Part shown: positions 57,494 through 64,000 of the stretch, in pieces
Layout of the letters: every line of letters begins with the position of its first letter
Position numbering within the stretch: the first letter of the stretch is position 1
DNA from: Aquilaria yunnanensis
Lineage: Eukaryota; Streptophyta; Magnoliopsida; Malvales; Thymelaeaceae
NCBI GenBank assembly: GCA_039654915.1
Contig: CM077600.1
Location: 76,269,992-76,333,991 of the forward strand
Reading direction: 5' to 3'
DNA length: 64,000 nt
Program-made: the position numbers and the translations under genes
Notes under the pieces: model-generated
What the model was told of the DNA's origin: nothing
The model's input: only the letters and a program-made list of their open reading frames with translations
Databases searched by the model: none

Positions 57494-57524
57494 TGTACAA
57501 AGTTAGAAAAATTTTCTAGGTACA
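57494..57524. terminator. Conserved palindrome between convergent pol and aORF (D)
   Basis: TGTAC and GTACA arms around AGAAAAATTTTCT, 24 bp after the pol stop. Counterparts are at 41701 (C) and 50520 (E). Confidence 0.5.
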
Positions 57525-57898
57525 CAGGCTTCTGAAAGAAAGATTCTTGAACAAAAGATATACTAAAATTCCGCGAAGATGGTCGCCAGAATAAGCATAG
57601 GTGTGATTTCCTCAAGTCCCTCGAGCAAGCATGTTCGGGACAATAGGAAAACCATGCGAGAATTTCTAAATACAAAGGCTCACAGAGAACCGATCTAATC
57701 TTCCGAAGTCTCTTGAGCAAATGCGTTCGGGGCAAGAAGGAATGAACAATCTCACAAAAAAGACTTAGCCAAAATTTCTTACAGGAAAGAAAAAAGTCTT
57801 TATTAACAAACAAGATCGGTTTACAAAGAAGAAGGACTACCAAGAAACAAAGAGTACAAGGAAAGGAGAAAAAGAAGGCAGAAGGGACCCGAGATAAA

Positions 57899-60209
57899 TT
57901 AGGGATTCTCGGCGTCCCGGGAGCCACTAGCCCCTGCATCCTTTTCCACCACCGCCGGTGCCGGAAGAGTCTGAGGCAGGTTCAAGGGCTCGAGCTTGGA
58001 CCAAGACCACCGAGGTCCCTCAGGAATATTTAGGGCCTCCAGGAAAGAAATGTCGAGATCTGGAAACCTCAGAAGGACTTGATGACGAACGAGACAAAAC
58101 CGGTCTTGAAAACCAACTTTGGTCATCTCGTCGGATTTCCTCTTCTCGACCTCAAGATCATTAAGCTCCTTCTCCAGGTCTTCAACCTTTTTCCTTAACG
58201 CCCTCACCTTCTTTTTCCTCGGCTCATCCTTATCCTTCTTCGAAGAATCGACCTCGGCTTGAAGTGCGGCTTTCTTGGCCTCCGCCTTCGCCAGAAGAGC
58301 CGCAGAATTTGACTTCTCCTTTTGAAGTGCCTCATTAACCGAGGTCAGCTCCACCACTTTTCCGCCAAGGTCGGAAATCTTCTGGGAGGAGTCCTTTATA
58401 AGTTCTTCTCGTTCCTTCGCAAACTCCTCCCGAAGGGCAGCAATCTCTGACGCCGAAGTCTGGGCCAGCTGAGTGTTCCGAGTGAGCAGGTTCGAGCACT
58501 GGGTCTTGTATTGTTCTATAGTCTTTGAAGCAGTGGCCCGGTACATCCCCTGCCTCGCCACCCGAACTCTGAGGAATCCGGCATATCCCAGCAGCTGCAG
58601 AAAAACAGAGGCAAGAATGAGACAAGGCAAAAAAGGAAAGGCAAATACTTAGAAGAAATCAGAGGGAAAAAAGCAAGGTGTGAAACACACCTGGGCGGCG
58701 TGCTCAGAAAGCTTCGCGGCGAGAGAGTCATCATCCGGATGAGCCCCCGCAATGGCCTTGAAAGAAGCTTCAGTAAGAACCCCCTTCGCAATCTCCTTGG
58801 CCATTCGCGGGCAGTCTTCGGAGTACATGTTCATGTCCTCCGTAAAAAACCAAAATGGCTCCTTCAGAATCTTCCCCTTCGGGATATGGGCAAAAAATTC
58901 AGAAAATGAGTGTCTAAGGCATCAAACCTGGTGGCACTTCGGCAACGTCGTCCCCAGAATCCAGGGCCCCCTCAGAAGAAATCTCCTTCCCTTTCCTCTT
59001 GCAGCGATCTTCAGCAGAAGGGGCTTCCACCAAAGCATCCAGAAGAGCCGCCGAAGTAGGGCTTGAAGGAGCGACATCTGCACCGACCTCGGTCGAAGGG
59101 GCAGCAACGGTTACCTCGGGCTCCTCGCCCACCTCCTCGGAAATCTCCGGTATAGGAGGGGCACGGTCTTCTTCGATCGCTTGGCCGCTGGAGGCCCGGT
59201 GCCGGCCGCCTTCCATCTTCGGGAGGCAGCCTTCTTTGTTTGTTCACCTTTCTGGGCTTGCCCGATGAAAAACGATCGGTAATAGGCAGCAGTATCGTCG
59301 CCCATCTCTGAAAAAGAGAAAAAACATCAGCGTAAGTCCAAGATGAAATTGAAACAAGGGGACTAGGAGATGCCTTACTTTCGAAAAAATCAGCATAAGT
59401 AATGTCCTCCTGAAGAAGTTGTACCAGCCAGGAGTCCTTCCCAGCAATGGCAGGAGCCGGCATCTCGAGGTCCGTTTCGTGCTGCTTTACCACCTTCAAC
59501 TCCCGAAGGACTTCTTCGGTCATCAACTTCCAGTTAATTGGAAAGGGGTAAATGGAACGCGCTGGGACCTCGGAATCCTAGTCAGAGACCGCTCGGATGC
59601 GCTTGTCAAAGTCCGCAAAAATGGGTGTTAACTCGGGAGTTAACAGTATCTTCGGGTCAACGACATCCATCACGAGCTTTCCCTGAGCCCACTTCGTCGG
59701 GACGTACGACCAGGCCTCCTCCTTCTTCATAAAGAAGAATTTCTGTTGCCACCCTCGCCAGCTGTCCTTGTTGGCAAAGGTGAACTTGTATCTTTTGCTC
59801 CCTGACCCCCGAGGTAGCATGAAATAGAAGCCACCCTTCGAGATCACGAAGAGCTTGTAGTACTGCAGAAAAATGACAAAGTGTGGCTCTATACCGAAGA
59901 CACCACAATACAAAGAAAAGCATTGAAATAGCAGTACGAGTTCGGCGGAAGTTGGTTTACGGCAATGCGATGGAAATCGCAGAAATCGCAAACCATCTTC
60001 GGCGGAGGATACCGAAGTCCGGCCTTCAGTTGGGCACGGAAAACAGTAACCTCGTCACTACGGTTTGAAAAGCTATATTGGTCCGAACGAGGCAACCTCA
60101 TAGTGACGTAGGAAGGAAGGAAGAACTTCTTTTTCCATTTTTTAAGTTTTGCAGAAGTAGTGCAGCAGGGGTGAGAAAGAAGGGGTTCCCAGCTTTCGGG
60201 AATAGGCAT
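57899..60209 (-). pseudogene. D aORF: PF04195-like domain, linker, coiled coil
   Basis: From MPIPESWEPLLSHPCC at 60209 the first exon covers the PF04195-like domain (QLPPNSYCYFNAF, FLQYYKLFVISKGGFYFMLP, SWLVQLLQEDITYADFFES), with a frameshift near 59900 and a stop near 59578. An intron (about 59378-59309, GTAAGG...TTTCAG) leads to MGDDTAAYYRSFFIGQAQKG. A linker, the FTEDMNMYSEDCPRMAKEIA exon (about 58840-58690) and a coiled coil (58560-58140) follow. The tail is VGFQDRFCLVRHQVL...GPRWSWSKLEPLNLP, stopping at 57899. It lies tail to tail with gag-pol, 428 bp apart. Protein function is unknown; the coiled coil suggests self-association. Confidence 0.78.
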
Positions 60210-60467
60210 GACTGGCAAAAAACCGAGTTCGAGAAAAGGCAAAAAGCTATTTCGAAGAAAAAATTTGGAAAAAGAGAAGAAACTGGAAGCTAAAACCCAC
60301 CAAACGTTTTGCCAAAATCCGGATTTGAGGACGCCGTCGTGAAATGATTGCCGGAAAACCACTCTGTCAAAAAGCACCGCCGTAAGAGAGCAGGAAAAAC
60401 ACAGCGGCAGTTGAGAGACAGAAGAGAGCAAAAGCAAAAGCAAAAGGGGGTTATGAAGGATTGAGGG

Positions 60468-60610
60468 TATATATAGACCGAGGAAGGGTAGGCGAATCGA
60501 TGTCATAAGTGCTGTGCGAAGGCGAATCGTCGCCATAATTGCCCATTCTGCATAAAAAGACGCACCCGCTGTAACTGATGTAACCCTCTCCAATGACGGC
60601 GTGCCACGTG
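60468..60610 (-). promoter_or_regulatory. Putative promoter of the D aORF: G-box and TATA
   Basis: On the minus strand CTGACACGTGGCAC (CACGTG 60610-60605) lies 135 bp before TATATATA (60475-60468). Upstream GGCGTGTCAGTCTGGAGCGG and GTCAGAAAGTGTGT are shared with C. Confidence 0.65.
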
Positions 60611-60864
60611 TCAGTGACCACGACAAATAAGGAACACACTTTCTGACGAATAGCGCGCCGCTCCAGACTGACACGCCAGGTCACGAGACGAGACTTTCAG
60701 TAACCTACAAAGATTACAGAAAATAGGTTACCTCGGAGACACCAAGAGACAGTCTGTGCTACGTCTACGGACAGAAGGTGTCTCTTCGGCACAGGTACCA
60801 TGCATAAAGCCCCGAAGGGTACCCTCCGAAAGCTGACAAAGCCAAAGTCCCTACTTCGGCTTCT

Positions 60865-60877
60865 AGGGGGGGGCATG
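60865..60877 (+). other. Polypurine tract of element D
   Basis: AGGGGGGGGCATG directly before the 3' LTR. Confidence 0.8.
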
Positions 60878-61765
60878 TGATAGCCGAAGGACTATCGCCT
60901 CTCCTAGAAGGTACCTCCTACCAAAAGCATGCTCGGGAAACCTGGCACCATCCGAGGGCGGTACTAGTACTGACCTCGGACTAGGGAGGCACTAGTACTG
61001 ACCTCGGACTAGCCGAATTCCAGCGCCTCGAACTCGGGATTTAGCCTAGTACCCCAGAGAACTCCAAAAGTGCAGACAGCCCCCTCGGGGGATTAAACAG
61101 ATCGGCTTCGGCATAGAAGAACCAGCTACCGCAAGCAAGAGAGAATCTCCCGAAGGCGGAATCTCCGAGCTAGGCAGCTCCCCGAACTGCGAACATAACT
61201 CCCGAAGAAGGGTGCTCGTCTCAGAGAACGACCTCGCCCGAAGGACATCAGGAGTACGGTAGGAGCATTTAAGGAGCCTTTGACACATCGCCCACAGACG
61301 CACCATGTCACCTCAAACAATGCTCTGACACGCCGACGCCACCCAGGCCTTGTCACAACCTGTCTCGGACCAAAGCTAGAGGGAGCCTACAAACAGCTAC
61401 TTGTCCCCTATGCCCAAAGGTACATAGCAGATCTGGCCGAACACGTGTCACGATCTAAACGGGCCAGACATTTCTATAAATGCCAAAGAGCAGCTCCTTG
61501 CAAATGATTATTGGTCATTCAGTTGAGAGGATACGAACAGGAAAGGACACAAAACTCTTGAGTGCTCTCTTTCCTTCACCTCTTAGAAAACTGACTTGGG
61601 CGTCGGAGGCTCCTCCCCGGAAAAACACCCCGGGGACCTCCTAACCTTTCCTTTTAGGCTCTTCAGGTACCACTCCCTGGGAAACCTTCACTCCGGACGT
61701 TCTCCTCCTCAGGAAGTCCCTCCAGAAACCACCATGTCCTCCAGTGAAGATGTCTCCGGACATCA
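60878..61765 (+). repeat. 3' LTR of element D (888 bp)
   Basis: Same length as the 5' LTR, with about 36 substitutions and no indels. It is followed by the GATAC duplication and the integrase of E. Confidence 0.93.
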
Positions 61766-61770
61766 GATAC

Positions 61771-62121
61771 CTCTATCTGCCCGTTGCTTTGAGGATGGGC
61801 TACCGGGGTGAAGTGTAGCTTGATGCCGAGGTCAGCCATGAATTCTTGGAACCCCTTGTCTGTGAACTGGGTGCCATTGTCAGCCATTATTACCCTTGGT
61901 ATGCTGAATCGGCATATGATGTTCTTCCAGGGAAATCTTTGTATGTCTTTTGCCGAAATTGTTGCCAGGGGCTCTGCCTCGACCCATTTAGTGAAGTAAT
62001 TTACTACAATCACGCAGAACTTAACTCCTCCAGGTGCAGTTGAGAGTGGCCCAATGAGGTCAATGCCCCATACTGCAAATGGACAGGGATAGTTGGTCGA
62101 GGTTATTGCAACCCGCTCCAC
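61771..62121 (-). pseudogene. E integrase core, part before the element D insertion
   Basis: The minus strand reads ITSTNYPCPFAVWGIDLIGP, VNYFTKWVEAEPLATIS, RVIMADNGTQFTDKG and AHPQSNGQIEVS, which contains the D, D and E catalytic positions. Upstream, the HHCC finger and everything back to protease are missing. The join at about 62121 is to the copia-LTR-like block. Confidence 0.85.
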
Positions 62122-62304
62122 AATAATACTAGACCAGGGATGTTTGAGAATATCATTATTCTAGGGTTACAATTACGTTTATTACGTTACGTAGAAACAG
62201 AACAACAAACATAATTGCTGGATTAATGCCTTAATAAAATATCATGACTCAATGTGCAAAAAATACAATCATCTCATGATTGGCTTTTTGGGCACAACAC
62301 TAAC
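62122..62304. repeat. Foreign block replacing RT-RNase H of E, shared with 20881-20996
   Basis: About 183 AT-rich base pairs lie between the integrase and protease relics of E. Positions 62179-62304 match 20881-20996. On the minus strand it begins near TGTTGTGCCCAAAAAGC and resembles a solo or partial copia LTR. No target duplication could be identified because the flanking pol DNA is deleted. Confidence 0.65.
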
Positions 62305-64000
62305 AATTCTTTGGTTGAGAAAGTAACTGTTAAGTATTTCACATCGGGGCGGATGTGGAGATTGCCTTGTGTTTTCCTTCTGAGGATAGCATTGTATGAT
62401 GAGGGAACATCAATGACGATGAATCTCGTCATGGTAGAGGCAAATAGTTCTTCCCGAGTCTGAGGCGAGGTCCCCTTTAGCATTAGAGGTAGATCGATGC
62501 ATCCGAGGACTGGGAGCTCGGATGGCCTGACCCCAAAGGTGGGGGAATTAACTATGTTGAGGTCGCCTCTTGAGATGCCCAATTTAGGCAGTAGATGCAA
62601 GAAGATGACGTCGGTGTTAGAGCCATCATCCAGGAGTACTCTTTTGACGTCCCAACTCCCTATCCTTGCCATGACGCGGAGTGGGTCATCGTGGGGGAAC
62701 TTTACCGAAGACCCGTCTTTGCGAACAAGCTTGTTCGGCGAGTTCCCGTATTCCATTGCGAAGATCTCCCTTATCTTTCTTTTCCTTTCGGCTGAGGGTA
62801 TCCCTGTGGTGATGGTTTGGATGACCCCTGCCGATGGTGGTGGATTCTTTCGAGTACTTTGGTCCCGATGTCTGTCGAAATCATAATCCTCCTCGTCCCC
62901 CCTTCTTTGTTCCTCTTTTCTTCCCTTCGGAGAAGGCATCCGCAAGTACCAGCGAAGTTGGCAATGTTTTATTAGGGACTCAATGTACTTCCTTAACTAG
63001 AAGCAATCTTCAGTGTCCTGGCCGTGATCTCGGTGGAATTGGCAGAACTTCTTCATGTTTTTCTTATTTTTCGAGGTCATAGCCTTTGGCCTTGGGACTG
63101 TAGTCCCTTGCCTTTCCAAGGCCATAAGAATGCTGGCTCTTGTGGCGTTCAAGGGAGTGAACGTCATTGGCGTTTTACCTTTTTGCTTCCGTGGCCTTCC
63201 TCCAACCTCATTCTGGTGTCGAGGCTGGTGGCTTAGTCCTTCTGACCGAGGATGTTCCGCCTTTGGTCCCCCCATTCTAAGTTCTTCGGCAGTCATGTGT
63301 TGTTCGGCCCTTCGGTGGAACTTCCCCAAGATGTCTGGAGGGTCCTTAGAGAACTCATAGAAGAGCTGGGAGTCCCTCTGAAGTCCTCTTATCATTGTGA
63401 GGATGTGGATCTCGGGCCGAAAGTCTAGCACGTTTAGTGCTTCTCGGTTGAACATTTCGACCTAGTCGCGAATGGTTTCCCCAATCCGCTGTGCTATGTC
63501 GAACATCTGTATTGGCATCTTGGCTGTTGGCCTGCTGCCAATGAATTGTTGGGTGAAAGCAGTAGACAGCTCCTGGAAACTTAGCAAGGTTCCCTCAGCC
63601 AGGGAGTTGTACCATGCCGTCGCCAGACCGGAGAGGGTCACCTTAAAACATTTGCAGAGGGTGGCGTCATCGGCGCCATGGAGCACCATGCTTCGTTTAT
63701 ACTTTGTGAGGTGTGACTGGGGATCACTACTCCCGTCATAGGTTTCCAAGCGTGGCACCCTAAAGTCACTGGTCATGCGTGCCTCCGCCACTTCCCGCAC
63801 AAAGGGTGATTCTTCTCCGGTATAAGTGTCAGACAGTCTCGACCAGACTAGTTTTCAGGAGACCTATCTCTCAACCTTTTCCAATCTTCCAAGGATCTTT
63901 TCCATAAGGGTAGCTGCGTCGGCTTCCCCTTGGTGCCTGGTGGCCACTTGCGATGGTGAATTTCTCCTCTTTCGCGAAGAATAACTTCGGCGATGAGAAG
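62305..64000 (-). pseudogene. gag: E gag and protease, continuing beyond the window
   Basis: The minus strand, read from 64000 down, has a gag core (SDFRVPRLETYDGSSDPQSH, LSGLATAWYNSLAEGT), RDSQLFYEFSKDPPDILG, a knuckle-like FCQFHRDHGQDTEDCF and protease (KRVLLDDGSNTDVIFLHLLP, VPSSYNAILRRKTQG). It breaks at TVTFSTKE near 62310. Stops separate the frame near 63460 and 62996. The N-terminus is outside the window. Confidence 0.85.

Larger units (their letters stand above)
51110..61765 (+). mobile_element. Element D: full-length Tat-type Ty3/gypsy element, 10.7 kb
   Basis: 888-bp LTRs (51110-51997 and 60878-61765) are flanked by GATAC on both sides (51105-51109 and 61766-61770). Order: 5' LTR, PBS, gag-pol on plus, palindrome, aORF on minus, polypurine tract, 3' LTR. 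I count about 36 differences between the LTRs (4.1%), so D is older than C and F. Gag-pol carries at least seven stops. Confidence 0.94.
23488..64000 (-). mobile_element. Element E: Tat-type Ty3/gypsy, host of C and D, runs off the window
   Basis: E is the outer element of the nest. Its pieces are: 3' LTR 23488-24301, aORF start 25040-25277, (C inserted), aORF remainder 47980-50190, integrase C-terminus 50564-51109, (D inserted), integrase core 61771-62121, a foreign 180-bp block, and protease plus gag 62305-64000. The RT and RNase H region is missing between protease and integrase, so E is defective. The 5' LTR lies beyond 64000. Confidence 0.88.

Noticed and set aside
41756..62121. Endogenous caulimovirid or retrovirus instead of retrotransposons
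   Set aside because: LTR pairs with TSDs, integrase, a second RNase H and no movement protein or envelope identify Ty3/gypsy Tat elements.

Overview
This window is plant nuclear DNA. It contains spliced gene fragments with GT-AG introns, a leucine-rich-repeat receptor kinase relic, a Stowaway-type MITE and several plant LTR retrotransposons. No bacterial operon, rRNA or tRNA gene was seen. Intron style and element families suggest a flowering plant, probably a eudicot, but the species cannot be read from the sequence.

Layout. 1-4.7 kb: nine exons of a SEC24 (COPII coat) gene, truncated in the trunk domain, with one exon duplicated far upstream and an unrelated exon resembling the Ufm1-specific protease UFSP2 placed just downstream. 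5.2-5.75 kb: a dense array of short palindromes. 6.15 kb: an unidentified terminal exon. 6.5-9.3 kb: a decayed non-RD LRR receptor kinase cut off by a 235-bp MITE. 9.6-11.1 kb: AT-rich DNA with no gene.

11.1-64 kb is almost entirely LTR retrotransposons. Element G (11.1-19.7 kb) is a Tat-type Ty3/gypsy derivative that lost gag-pol but keeps part of an antisense ORF. A copia reverse transcriptase fragment (19.7-20.9 kb) joins it to element A, the gag-protease end and LTR of a minus-strand Tat element. The rest is a nest whose order is fixed by matching 5-bp target-site duplications. Element E sits in the LTR of A and runs off the right edge. Element C (TSD TCCCC) sits in the antisense ORF of E. 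Element D (TSD GATAC) sits in the integrase of E. Element F (TSD CCGAC) sits in the antisense ORF of C. LTR divergence counted by eye agrees with this order: D about 4%, C about 2.3%, F about 0.13%.

A, C, D and E are one lineage: LTRs TGATAGCC...CATCA, a primer-binding site starting TGGCGCC or TGGCACC, gag-protease-RT-RNase H-second RNase H-integrase, and (seen in C, D and E) an intron-containing extra ORF on the opposite strand, tail to tail with pol. All copies carry stops or frameshifts. The extra ORF has its own conserved upstream block (GACACGTGGCA G-box, then TATA 115-135 bp later) in all four copies where it can be seen, which suggests a dedicated antisense promoter. F is different: 4,612-bp LTRs around a 3.1-kb interior with only scraps of chromovirus (Tekay/Del-like) pol, resembling a LARD-type non-autonomous element, and very recently inserted.

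The best candidates for something not fully described are the antisense gene with its own G-box promoter, the F element with its repeat-laden giant LTRs, and the palindrome array at 5.2 kb.
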